Origin: Opitutus sp. GAS368
Lineage (GTDB): Bacteria > Verrucomicrobiota > Verrucomicrobiia > Opitutales > UBA953
Length of the DNA: 64,000 bases
Direction: 5' to 3'
Assembly (NCBI GenBank): GCA_945866215.1
Contig: CAMBGQ010000002.1
Span: 28,413-92,412, forward strand
Positions within the stretch are counted from its first letter, which is position 1. The number at the start of each line of letters is the position of its first letter. The notes under the pieces are model-generated. The model saw only the letters and a program-made list of their open reading frames with translations, was not told where the DNA came from and made no database searches. Position numbers and translations under genes: made by a program. This document shows positions 1 to 9,334 of the stretch, piece after piece.

Positions 1-1
1 G

Positions 2-916
2 ATGCATCATTTCGGCGCTGGCATCGTCACCACCCCGGATGATTTCGGCAACATGGCCGAACCCCCGAGCCACCCCGAGCTTCTCGACTGGATGGCCACG
101 GCCTTTGTCGAAGGCGGCTGGTCGATCAAGAAGATGCACAAGCGTATCCTGCTCTCCGCTACGTACCGCCAGTCGGCCAACCCGCAGTCCAATCCGCTCG
201 TCGTGAAGAAGTCCTCCGTCGATCCCACCAAGGTGGACGCGTCGAACCGCTTTCTCTGGCATGCGAATCTCCGGCGGCTCGACTTCGAATCGATCCGCGA
301 CTCGATGCTCCTGCTCTCCGGCAAGCTCGACCGGGCCCTTGGGGGTCGTGCGGTCAACATCACGGACGAACCTTATAGCTACCGTCGCACCATCTACGGT
401 TTCATCGACCGCGATAAGCTGAGCGAATTCCAGATGCAGTTCGACTTCGCGGATCCGAATATGGCCAATTCCGCCCGCGGCTCCACCATCGTTCCGCAGC
501 AGGCGCTGTTCTTCATGAACAATCCGCTGGCGATTGAGGTCGCCCGCAACGTCACCGCCCGGGCGGAGATCACGAAGGCCGGTTCCGATGATGAGCGCAT
601 CACCCAGCTCTATCGCATCATGTACCAGCGCTCGCCGACCGTGCAGGAGCGTCAAATCTCCCGCGAGTTCATCACCCGGATTGCCGGCTACATCGATGAA
701 CCGGTCGTCTCCTCCAAAGAAAAGCGGCGGGATAAGGTCAAAGACAAGGCCCCCGTCGCCAGCAAGACCGCCCCCGAGGTGAAGGTCGAAACCTCGTTAA
801 AAGGCGGGAAAATCGTGAATAACACCGCATTAGTCGACCGGAAGGTGCCAGTGAACCCCTGGGTCATCCTTGCCCAGTCGATGATTTGTTCCAACGAGTT
901 CGTCTACTTGAATTAA
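2..916 (+). CDS. DUF1553 (PSD1-type) domain protein, C-terminal part, truncated by window start
   Basis: Motifs MHHFGxGIV..PDDFGNMAEPPSHPELLDWMA and HKRILLSATYRQSA; frame open to window edge; followed by DUF1501 gene. Confidence 0.85.
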   Translation: MHHFGAGIVTTPDDFGNMAEPPSHPELLDWMATAFVEGGWSIKKMHKRILLSATYRQSANPQSNPLVVKKSSVDPTKVDASNRFLWHANLRRLDFESIRDSMLLLSGKLDRALGGRAVNITDEPYSYRRTIYGFIDRDKLSEFQMQFDFADPNMANSARGSTIVPQQALFFMNNPLAIEVARNVTARAEITKAGSDDERITQLYRIMYQRSPTVQERQISREFITRIAGYIDEPVVSSKEKRRDKVKDKAPVASKTAPEVKVETSLKGGKIVNNTALVDRKVPVNPWVILAQSMICSNEFVYLN

Positions 917-982
917 TTCCCCCAGAAGATACTATTTGAAATCCCTAAATCCCTTAATAACTTAATTAAAACTCTCCCCACC

Positions 983-2371
983 ATGAATGATTCCAACTGC
1001 GGCAACTACGTGCCGACCCCCAACTCCCGCCGCGAGTTCCTGCGCCAGACCGGTCTCGGCATGGGCACGCTCGCCTTCGGCACCATGGTCGCTGATTACC
1101 TGGTCAGCGACGCCCAGGCCGAAACGATGGCCAACCTGAAGCCGCGCAAGGCTCCGCTCTCCGCCAAGGCCAAGCACGTCATCCACATCTTCGCGGGCGG
1201 CGCTCCCTCGCACCTCGATACCTTTGACCCGAAGCCGAAGATGAAGGAACTCGCCGACATGTCGGCCGCCGGCATGAACGGCGTCCTCTTCCCGTCGCCC
1301 TTCGAGTTCAAGAAGTCCGGCCAGTCTGGCCTCGAGATTTCCGAAATCTTCCCGAAGCTCCAAGGCGTGGCTGACGAGCTGTGCGTTATCCGCTCGCTGA
1401 ACCAAGGCATCCCGGCCCACGGCCCGGCGGCCAAGCTCATGCACACCGGCTCGGCGGTCCTCTCCAAGCCCTCCCTCGGCGCTTGGACTCTCTACGGACT
1501 CGGTACCGAAAGCCAGGACCTCCCCGGCTTCGTCTCGCTGGGTGGCAGCTCCGACGCCCGCGCTTCGTCCTTCCTGCCGTCCCTCTTCCAGGGTGCCAAC
1601 ACCTCGTTCCGTCCGGGTGCCCCGGCGAACAAGATCATCGCCAACCTCCAGAGCGAATTCACCACGCAGGATGCGCAGCGCAAGCAGCTCGACCTCGTCC
1701 ACCAGCTCAATGAGCGCCACATGAAGACCGTCCAAAAGGACGAGCAGCTTGAGGCCCGCATCGAATCCTTCGAGCTCGCGTTCCGCATGCAGACCGCCGC
1801 AACCGACGCTTTCGACATCTCCAAGGAGTCCGAAAAGACCCGCGAGATGTACGGCAAGTCCGACCTTGGTGCCAAGCTCCTCTGCGCCCGTCGCCTCGTC
1901 GAGCGCGGCGTCCGCTTCGTCCAAGTCGACGCGGGTGGCTGGGACCATCACACCAACCTCTTCACGGCGATTGCCGGCAAGGCCGAGGCCATCGACGGTC
2001 CGGCGGCCGCCCTCATCGCCGACCTCAAGCAGCGCGGTCTCCTCGACCAGACGCTGATCATCTGGGGCGGAGAATTCGGTCGCACCCCGACCACTGCGGG
2101 CCGCGTCAACGCAGCTTCTGGCCGCGACCACCACTCCAAGGCTTTCTGCTGCTGGATGGCCGGCGGCGGCGTCAAGGGCGGTATGCACTACGGCGAGACC
2201 GACGAAATCGGCTCCCAGGTCGCTGCGGACGGCGTCGACGTGCATGACCTGCATGCCACGATCCTGCGCCTCCTCGGCTTCGATCACACCAAGCTTACGT
2301 ATCGCTACAATGGTCGCGACTTCCGCCTCACCGATAACTTCGGTAAGACGGTCGAGAAGATCATCGCCTAA
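983..2371 (+). CDS. DUF1501 domain-containing protein with N-terminal Tat-like signal
   Basis: SRREFLRQTGLGMGTLAFG signal; HIFAGGAPSHLDTFDPKP, VDAGGWDHHTNLF, WGGEFGRTP, GRDHHSKAF motifs. Confidence 0.92.
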   Translation: MNDSNCGNYVPTPNSRREFLRQTGLGMGTLAFGTMVADYLVSDAQAETMANLKPRKAPLSAKAKHVIHIFAGGAPSHLDTFDPKPKMKELADMSAAGMNGVLFPSPFEFKKSGQSGLEISEIFPKLQGVADELCVIRSLNQGIPAHGPAAKLMHTGSAVLSKPSLGAWTLYGLGTESQDLPGFVSLGGSSDARASSFLPSLFQGANTSFRPGAPANKIIANLQSEFTTQDAQRKQLDLVHQLNERHMKTVQKDEQLEARIESFELAFRMQTAATDAFDISKESEKTREMYGKSDLGAKLLCARRLVERGVRFVQVDAGGWDHHTNLFTAIAGKAEAIDGPAAALIADLKQRGLLDQTLIIWGGEFGRTPTTAGRVNAASGRDHHSKAFCCWMAGGGVKGGMHYGETDEIGSQVAADGVDVHDLHATILRLLGFDHTKLTYRYNGRDFRLTDNFGKTVEKIIA

Positions 2372-2394
2372 GGGACTCTGGTCCTCCGAGCGTA

Positions 2395-2430
2395 GGGCGG
2401 GCGCCGCGAGGCGCCCGCCCTTCCTGTTTT
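2395..2430 (+). terminator. Strong hairpin after DUF1501 gene, weak U tract
   Basis: GGGCGGGCGCC-GCGA-GGCGCCCGCCC then TTCCTGTTTT. Confidence 0.6.
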
Positions 2431-2485
2431 ACGGACGGCCGCGGCTTGCGTTCCCCGCACCGGAGATTCTAATAGAGGTAACCTC

Positions 2486-3013
2486 ATGAGACCCCTCGCG
2501 CTCCTCGTCGCCGGTCTGTTGCTCGCTGTCACGGCTGGGGCCGCGCCGAAGAAGGAAGACGCCCGCAAGGAGCCGGCCAAGCCGGAGCCGAAGCCCGCGG
2601 TCGTCATTAAGGCGGATGTGCGTACGGGCGAAGCCCCGAAAACGGGCGTCAAGGGCACCGATGCCTTTGGGCGAACGCAGACCCGTTACGATAACGGCGT
2701 GACGGCTGTGACCACGCCCAACCCGTTCGGCGGGTCCTCTACGCGCTACAGCAACGGCGTGACCGCCACGACGCGGTCCGACCCGTTCGGCGGGTCCTCT
2801 ACGCGCTACAGCAACGGCGTGACCGCCACGACGCGGCCCGACCCGTTCGGCGGATCGACCACGAGTTACAGCGACGGGACGCGCGCCACGACGCGCACCG
2901 ATCCGTTCGGCAATCAGGTGACGACTTATTCCGACGGCCGTCGCGAGACGATACGTCCCGACCCATTTTCTTCGGCTCCGGCGAAGAAGGATGGGGCGAA
3001 TGAGCGGAAATGA
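2486..3013 (+). CDS. Secreted hypothetical protein with 20-aa tandem repeats
   Basis: Signal peptide MRPLALLVAGLLLAVTAGA; repeats [D/N]PFGGSSTRYSNGVTATTR. Confidence 0.8.
   Translation: MRPLALLVAGLLLAVTAGAAPKKEDARKEPAKPEPKPAVVIKADVRTGEAPKTGVKGTDAFGRTQTRYDNGVTAVTTPNPFGGSSTRYSNGVTATTRSDPFGGSSTRYSNGVTATTRPDPFGGSTTSYSDGTRATTRTDPFGNQVTTYSDGRRETIRPDPFSSAPAKKDGANERK
2660..2975 (+). repeat. About five 60-bp tandem repeats inside the CDS at 2486..3013
   Basis: Exact 60-nt period; adjacent copies around 2730-2850 nearly identical at nucleotide level. Confidence 0.9.
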
Positions 3014-3080
3014 TGCGGGAGTCGCCCAATAGGGCGCTTGAATCCCGCTACCGTCGGTGCAGTCTCCTAAACCTTACCCC

Positions 3081-4157
3081 ATGAAGCGTCATCTCTCCCT
3101 GTGGGCCGCCCTCGCCGCCCTGGTCCTCGTACTCCCGGCCGTCGCCGCGGAGGCCTTCACCGCTGGTCCGGGCTGGCTCGAGTTCCCTGCCGGCAAGGGC
3201 GCCGGCGCTGGTAAGCACGTCGTGCTGCTCGCGGGTGATGAAGAATATCGCTCCGAGGAGGCCTTGCCGATGCTGGCTCGCATCTTGTCCGAACGCCACG
3301 GCTTCAAGTGCACCGTCCTCTTCTCGCACGACGACGGCGTGATCAACCCCAACAACGGCGCCTCCCTGGGCAAGCCCGAGGCTCTGGACACCGCCGACGC
3401 CCTCGTGCTCGGCCTGCGCTTCCGTAAGTGGAACGGCGCCGCCTTGGCGAAGTTCGACGCGGCCCTCAAACGCGGCGTGCCGATCGTCGCTACTCGCACC
3501 AGCACGCACGCTTTCAATGGCATCCCGAAGGAAAGTCCCTTCGCCGCCTATAATTGGAATAATCAAGGCGGCTTCGGGAAGAACGTCCTCGGCGAGACTT
3601 GGGTCAGCCACTGGGGTAGCCACAAGGGCGAAGCCACGCGTACGGCCGTCGAACCCGGCGCCGCCCAGCTCGCGATTCTCAATGGCGTGGGCGTCATCTT
3701 CGGCGACACCGACGTCTACGAGGCTTACCCGCCCGCCGACGCCCAGATTCTCCTTCGCGGCTTGGTCCTCAAGGGCATGAATCCGCAAGACCCGCTGAGC
3801 GAACGCGCGAAGAAGCGCGCCACCGATAAGCAGGAGCAGGGTATCAATTCGCCCGCAATGGCCGTGGCCTGGACCCGCGAGGTGCCGAATGTCGCCGGTA
3901 CCAAGAACCGCGTGCTGACCACCACATTGGCTTCGTCCAGCGACCTTGCCGATGAGTCGCTCCGCCGCCTGCTCGTCAACGGCGTCTTCTGGGGTCTCGG
4001 CCTCGAGGTGCCCGCCAAGGCCGACGTCACCCCGCTGGTGGAATGGAAGCCGAGCAAGTATTCTTTTAATATGTTCCATCCCGGCCTCAAGGCCGAGGAT
4101 TTCGCCGGCGTGCTGCCGCCGCCCCTCACGACCGCGCCGGCCAAGAAGAAGAAGTAA
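3081..4157 (+). CDS. ThuA-like domain secreted protein
   Basis: Signal peptide MKRHLSLWAALAALVLVLPAVAA; KHVVLLAGDEEYRSEEALPMLARIL..HGFKCTVLFS; RNRVLTTTLASSSD pattern. Confidence 0.8.
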   Translation: MKRHLSLWAALAALVLVLPAVAAEAFTAGPGWLEFPAGKGAGAGKHVVLLAGDEEYRSEEALPMLARILSERHGFKCTVLFSHDDGVINPNNGASLGKPEALDTADALVLGLRFRKWNGAALAKFDAALKRGVPIVATRTSTHAFNGIPKESPFAAYNWNNQGGFGKNVLGETWVSHWGSHKGEATRTAVEPGAAQLAILNGVGVIFGDTDVYEAYPPADAQILLRGLVLKGMNPQDPLSERAKKRATDKQEQGINSPAMAVAWTREVPNVAGTKNRVLTTTLASSSDLADESLRRLLVNGVFWGLGLEVPAKADVTPLVEWKPSKYSFNMFHPGLKAEDFAGVLPPPLTTAPAKKKK

Positions 4158-4208
4158 GCCACGGCACCGGTTTCCGCCCGGGCGCCGCGCAGGTTGGGTC
4201 CGGTTTTT

Positions 4209-6041
4209 CTACGGGCGCAGGCCGCGGTTGACCAGCAGCTGGATCAGCGCGTCGTTATAGATGATGTAGGCGCCTTCGCGGGCGGTGGCATCGCGCACCT
4301 CGATATCGTCGGAGACGACGAACCATGGCGCCTCGACGGTCTTATCCTTGGCCACCAGGTCCATGATGTCGTGGTCGGCCTTGGCGCCGGCCCGGCTGAA
4401 GGTCACCCGGACGCGTGAGTTAGTCGTCCGGAGCGTAGTCTGCTGGCCGTCGAAGCTGACCCAGATGTGCAGGCCGGCGGCGTCGTCGGCCAGTTTTTCG
4501 GCGAGCTGCACGATTTTTTGACGGGCGTCGGCGTCGAGTTGGTAGCGGCTTTCGCCTTGGGCGTTCTTCTTCGAAGCCAGCCGGAGGCCGAGGTAATCCT
4601 GCCGGAGGCAGGCGAAATTATTGGCGTCGAGGGCGAGGCGGGCTTTTTCGCCCGTGGCGACGGCGCGTTCGAGTAACGCCAGGGGCCCAGACTGTTTCTG
4701 CTCGTGGAAGGCCTTATCCGCCATGTAGGAGCGGCGGCGATGGAGGTCACGGCGATAAAGGTCCGCATGCCGTGAGTCGACTAAGCCGGCTTGCTCGGCG
4801 AGTAGCAGGGCACCCTCGATCGACTTCAGCTCGCGCGCGTCCGCGCCGTTGATCCGGGCCGAGATGCGTTCCAGGAAAGGGTCCGAGGGCTGGTCACGCT
4901 TCTCAAGGTCGTAGCGGACTTTTTCGATGTGGTCGGTGATACGTTTCTCAAGGAGGACGACTTCCGGCAGGGCTTGGCCGGCGGTACGGAGGTAGCGGCG
5001 AAGCAGCTTGAGCATCTCCTCCATCTGCGGGATGGCTTGGCGGAGCTCGTGTTCCTTGGCGAGAAACGGGTCGGCGTCGCGCTGGGCGCGGCGAATCTTC
5101 TCGACTGTCTCCGTGGTGAGCTGGCGCAACTTGGAGACTTCTTCCGAGGCCGACTTCAAGGTACGGGCGTCGGCCAGCCAGGGGCGAATCTCCTCCGAAA
5201 GGAGGGCTTCGGCGATCTCGCGGGCCTTCTTGGCCACATGCTCGCGGGCTCGGTCCAGCTCGCCGCGGAGCCGGGCGACTTCGGTTTCTTCCGCGGTCAG
5301 CTTGGCTTGGAGGGCCACGATGTTTGCGTCGAGCGCCCCCGCCTGTTTGGCCGCTTCCTGCACCTGTCGCGCCGCGTCCTCGCGCGCCTTGCGGAGCTCA
5401 GCGTCCTTCGCTTCCAGCTCGTTGGCGTGCTGGCGGCGAATCTGGCGGCCTTCGTTCTCACGGGCCGCCTTGCCTTGCGAAATCTCTTGCAGGAGGCGAC
5501 GGACGGTCTTGCCGGCCGAGTCCAGTGCGTCGACGGGCTCGACCGAATCTTTATCCGACGCGCCGCCCAACTTCGCCAAGACCGCCTTCCAGGCGCGGGT
5601 CTCGGGTTTGGTGGACTGCGCCTTGGTGCTCGCAATGAGCTTGCCCAAGAGATCAGCCGACAGGGTGGCGTCTTTCTGGGTAGCTTGGTTATTCCAGAGC
5701 ACGCAGAGCAGGGCGGTACGCGGACCGCCGATGACGCCAGCCAGCTCCTCCAGGTGTTCGAGCAACTTTGCCTTTTCGACTTTCAGCGTTTGGGCAAACC
5801 AGGGAAGGTGTCCGGCGACGGCGGCCGCGTCCACGGCGAGGTGGCCGAGCCGTTTCTTGAACAGCCACTTGGCGTTGCTGAGGAATGGTTTGCGGTGGAT
5901 ATAGCCGCCCGGAATCTGCTTGGCCAAGGCGAGCAGCGGCCCATCGGCGACATGCTGCAAGTCCAGGATAAGCTGTTCGGAGAGGACTTTGCGATGCGGG
6001 TCGATGGCCTCGTTTTTGTAGGAAAATTGTCCCATGGGCAC
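4209..6041 (-). CDS. Long coiled-coil protein with C-terminal YacP/NYN-like (PIN-fold) nuclease domain
   Basis: Heptad-like middle region; C-terminus ALDANNFACLR..WVSFDGQQ..VRVTFSRAGAKADHDIMDLV..WFVVSDDIEVRDATAREGAYII. Confidence 0.75.
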   Translation of the reverse strand: MPMGQFSYKNEAIDPHRKVLSEQLILDLQHVADGPLLALAKQIPGGYIHRKPFLSNAKWLFKKRLGHLAVDAAAVAGHLPWFAQTLKVEKAKLLEHLEELAGVIGGPRTALLCVLWNNQATQKDATLSADLLGKLIASTKAQSTKPETRAWKAVLAKLGGASDKDSVEPVDALDSAGKTVRRLLQEISQGKAARENEGRQIRRQHANELEAKDAELRKAREDAARQVQEAAKQAGALDANIVALQAKLTAEETEVARLRGELDRAREHVAKKAREIAEALLSEEIRPWLADARTLKSASEEVSKLRQLTTETVEKIRRAQRDADPFLAKEHELRQAIPQMEEMLKLLRRYLRTAGQALPEVVLLEKRITDHIEKVRYDLEKRDQPSDPFLERISARINGADARELKSIEGALLLAEQAGLVDSRHADLYRRDLHRRRSYMADKAFHEQKQSGPLALLERAVATGEKARLALDANNFACLRQDYLGLRLASKKNAQGESRYQLDADARQKIVQLAEKLADDAAGLHIWVSFDGQQTTLRTTNSRVRVTFSRAGAKADHDIMDLVAKDKTVEAPWFVVSDDIEVRDATAREGAYIIYNDALIQLLVNRGLRP

Positions 6042-6150
6042 ACCTTACCCGCGGCTTGGCCCGGAGCAAGGGCGAGGCAGGCCGCGGCGGTGCTTTTCTT
6101 GCTTCGGACTCGCCAGCGGGGAGGGGAGGGGGTTCGTTTGCCCCTGTCTG

Positions 6151-7029
6151 ATGCGTTCTGCCGCCGCCACCGTCCTCCCCCTTTTTTCCGCCCTGGGCTA
6201 CACCCTTGCCGCGATGGCCCTTAAGCGGGCCATGGACGGGGGGCATCCTTGGAGGGTCCTGTTCATCGTCAACCTGATCTCGGCTGTTCTGTTCCAGTCT
6301 TGGCTCTTTTATGGCGGGGCTCCCTTCACGCTCACGCATGTCACCCATGCGGTCATGGCCGGGACGGCCTTTTTCATCGGCCAGGTGCTCACGTTCGTCG
6401 CGATCAGCCGGGGCGATATCTCCATCGCGACGCCCGTGCTGGGTACCAAGGTGGTCTTCGTCGCGCTCCTGGTATTCCTCACTGGCGGGGAGGAGTTGGG
6501 TTGGAAACTCTGGGTGGCGACTTTCCTCACGACGCTGGCGTTGGCGCTCTTGGGCGGCGAATGGCAAGCCAACCGCGCGCGTCTGCTCGTCAGCGTCGGC
6601 TTCTCCGTCCTCGCTGCGCTGGCCTTCGCCGCGACCGATGTCATGCAGCAGCTGTGGGCGGGCGATCTCGGGTTCGGCCATTTCGGCCCGGTGATGTTCG
6701 CTACGGTCGGGTTACTTTCGTTCGCGTTGATTCCATTTTTCTCGGCGCCATTGCGGCAGATGCCCCGGCCGATGGTCATCTGGGCCTTCGGCGGCGGCCT
6801 ACTGTTGGCCCTTCAGGCCATGGGCATCGCCTATTGCATCGCGGTCTACCACGAGGTGACCGTCACCAACGTCCTGTATAACACGCGCGGACTCTGGAGC
6901 GTGGCGCTGGTCTGGATCGTCGGGCATTGGTTCGCCAATTCCGAGAAGCAGGTCGGCGGTGCCATCATGACGCGCCGGCTCATCGGCGCCCTGATCTTGC
7001 TGGGCGCGGTCTACTTGAGCCTGAGCTGA
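6151..7029 (+). CDS. EamA/DMT-family membrane transporter
   Basis: Around ten hydrophobic segments, paired repeats; start MRSAAATVLPLFSALGY. Confidence 0.75.
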   Translation: MRSAAATVLPLFSALGYTLAAMALKRAMDGGHPWRVLFIVNLISAVLFQSWLFYGGAPFTLTHVTHAVMAGTAFFIGQVLTFVAISRGDISIATPVLGTKVVFVALLVFLTGGEELGWKLWVATFLTTLALALLGGEWQANRARLLVSVGFSVLAALAFAATDVMQQLWAGDLGFGHFGPVMFATVGLLSFALIPFFSAPLRQMPRPMVIWAFGGGLLLALQAMGIAYCIAVYHEVTVTNVLYNTRGLWSVALVWIVGHWFANSEKQVGGAIMTRRLIGALILLGAVYLSLS

Positions 7030-7872
7030 TTAGAGGTCAGCGTTGTCGATCAGCCGCGTCGCGCCCAAGTGGCAGGCGATGGCAATCGCGCATGGCCGGC
7101 CTGCGGTCGACGTGACCGGTGCCATCGTTTCCAAATCGACGATGGCGCAATACTGCGGTTTCAGCGCGGGCTGGGCGGCCAGTACCGCCTGCGCCGTGGC
7201 CTGCAGGCGGGCGGCGTCGGTGACGCCGCTCCGGGCCAGTGCTTGCGCCGCCGTCAGCGCGGCGGGGATGGCCGTCGCCTGCGACAACTCTTCGGTGGAG
7301 AGATAGCGATTGCGCGAGCTCATCGCCACGCCGTTAGGCTCACGGACGGTCTCGTGGGCGATAATCCGGACGGGCATGTGCAGGTCGCGGACCATGCGGC
7401 GAATCACCGCGAGCTGTTGGAGATCCTTGCGTCCGAAAACGGCGACATCCGCCTGCGCGGCGTTGAAGAGCATGGCGACCACCGTGGCAACTCCGCGGAA
7501 ATGGCCCGGGCGGAATTCACCGCAGAGCTTGGCGGAGATACCTTCGACGTCCACCCAGGTCGAAGCGCCGGTGGGGTAGAAATCGGCCGCCGTCGGTGCG
7601 AAAATCAGGTCGGCGCCCGCGGCTTCGCAGCCGGCGCGATCTTCCGCGAAGGTGCGCGGGTATTTCGCAAAATCCTCGTTGGGGCCGAACTGAGTCGGGT
7701 TGACGAAGATGGACACCACGACAAAGGCGGCCTCTTCCCTGGCCCGGCGAATCAGGCTGAGGTGGCCTTCATGCAGGCAGCCCATTGTCGGCACGAACCC
7801 GATGGCCTTGCCGGCCTGACGGGCCCGGGCGACCGCGGCGCGCAGTTCGGGGATGGTGTGGACGACCTCCAT
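7030..7872 (-). CDS. panC: Pantothenate synthetase
   Basis: GFVPTMGCLHEGHLSLIRRA, SIFVNPTQFGPNEDF, YPRTFAED, GRKDLQQLAVIRRMV. Confidence 0.95.
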   Translation of the reverse strand: MEVVHTIPELRAAVARARQAGKAIGFVPTMGCLHEGHLSLIRRAREEAAFVVVSIFVNPTQFGPNEDFAKYPRTFAEDRAGCEAAGADLIFAPTAADFYPTGASTWVDVEGISAKLCGEFRPGHFRGVATVVAMLFNAAQADVAVFGRKDLQQLAVIRRMVRDLHMPVRIIAHETVREPNGVAMSSRNRYLSTEELSQATAIPAALTAAQALARSGVTDAARLQATAQAVLAAQPALKPQYCAIVDLETMAPVTSTAGRPCAIAIACHLGATRLIDNADL

Positions 7873-8019
7873 ACCGCCAACCTAGGCAGGTCCCGCCAAG
7901 GCGCAAGGCGCAGTTGTATGCGGACACCCAGCCTGTCGTTTTGTTCATAGGCCGACCCCATTCCTTTCTTGGCAGCATGGGGGCGGACTCCAATGTCAGA
8001 AGCCTCCCTCCTATAAGTC

Positions 8020-9330
8020 ATGTCGCACTTCCCTAATGTCCCAGTCATCGAGTTCGAAGGATCGAAGTCCAAGAACCCGTTTGCCTTCAAACACTACAAC
8101 CCGGACGAGAAGATCGGCGGGAAGAAGATGAAGGATCACATGCGCTTTGCCGCGGCCTACTGGCACGTGATGCGCAACAGCCTCTCCGACCCGTTCGGCG
8201 CCGGTACCGCCCTCATGCCTTGGGATGATGGCTCCGATTCCCTCGACAACGCCCTCCGCCGCATCCCGGTCTTCTTCGAGTTCCTCCAGAAGTGCCAAAT
8301 CGACTTCTACTGCTTCCACGACCGCGACATCTCTCCTGAAGGCAAGACCCTCACCGAGACGCATGCGAACCTCGACCGCATCACCAAAGAACTGAAGGCT
8401 TTTCAAAAGGGTACCGGCAAGAAGCTCCTCTGGGGCACGGCTTGTCTCTTCTCCCACCCCCGCTACGCGCAGGGCGCGGGCACCTCGCCCAATGCCGATG
8501 TGTTTGCCTACGGCGCCAGCCAGGTCCGTCACGCTCTCGAGGCCACCAAGGCCCTCGGCGGTGAAGGTTACGTCTTCTGGGGCGGCCGCGAAGGCTATGC
8601 CACGCTGATCAACACCGACATGAAGCGTGAGCTGGACCACCTCGCCGCGCTCCTGCACCTCGCCGTCGACCATGCGAAGAAGATCGGCTTCAAGGGCCAG
8701 TTCCTGATCGAGCCCAAGCCGCGCGAACCCTCGACCCACCAGTACGATTCCGATGCGGCCGCCTGCCTTAATTTCCTCCGCGAATACGGCCTACTGAAGC
8801 ACTTCAAGCTGAACCTCGAGACCAACCACGCCACGCTCGCCGGTCACACGATGGAGCATGAGATGGAAGTCTCGATCGGCGCTAACGCCCTCGGCTCGGT
8901 CGATGCCAACCGCGGCGATACGCTCGTCGGCTGGGATACCGACCAGTTCCCGACCGACCTCTACCTCACGACGAACATCATGCTGCGCATCCTCAAGATG
9001 GGCGGCTTGACCAAAGGCGGCCTTAACTTTGACGCCAAGCGTCGTCGCGAATCGCACGAGCCCGTCGACCTCTTCCATGCCCACATCGGTGGCATGGACG
9101 CCTTCGCCCGCGGCCTTAAAATCGCCCACGCGATCATCAAGGACGGCAAGATGGATAAGTTTGTTTCGAATCGCTACGCCTCCTGGGACAGCGGTATCGG
9201 CAAGAAGGTCGAGTCCCGCAAGGTCACCCTCGCTCAGCTCGACGCCTACGCCCAGGGCATCAAGGCGCCGACGCTCGCGTCCGGCCGCCAGGAGATGCTC
9301 GAGAACCTGATCAACGAGTACATCCGCTGA
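8020..9330 (+). CDS. xylA: Xylose isomerase
   Basis: [58 protein letters not shown]. Confidence 0.97.
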   Translation: MSHFPNVPVIEFEGSKSKNPFAFKHYNPDEKIGGKKMKDHMRFAAAYWHVMRNSLSDPFGAGTALMPWDDGSDSLDNALRRIPVFFEFLQKCQIDFYCFHDRDISPEGKTLTETHANLDRITKELKAFQKGTGKKLLWGTACLFSHPRYAQGAGTSPNADVFAYGASQVRHALEATKALGGEGYVFWGGREGYATLINTDMKRELDHLAALLHLAVDHAKKIGFKGQFLIEPKPREPSTHQYDSDAAACLNFLREYGLLKHFKLNLETNHATLAGHTMEHEMEVSIGANALGSVDANRGDTLVGWDTDQFPTDLYLTTNIMLRILKMGGLTKGGLNFDAKRRRESHEPVDLFHAHIGGMDAFARGLKIAHAIIKDGKMDKFVSNRYASWDSGIGKKVESRKVTLAQLDAYAQGIKAPTLASGRQEMLENLINEYIR

Positions 9331-9334
9331 GGCC

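Noticed and set aside
962-2287. 441-aa minus-strand ORF opposite the DUF1501 gene
   Set aside because: Antisense shadow without motifs.
2660-2975. 60-bp periodic repeats considered as a CRISPR array
   Set aside because: Repeats are contiguous without unique spacers and encode in-frame protein repeats.
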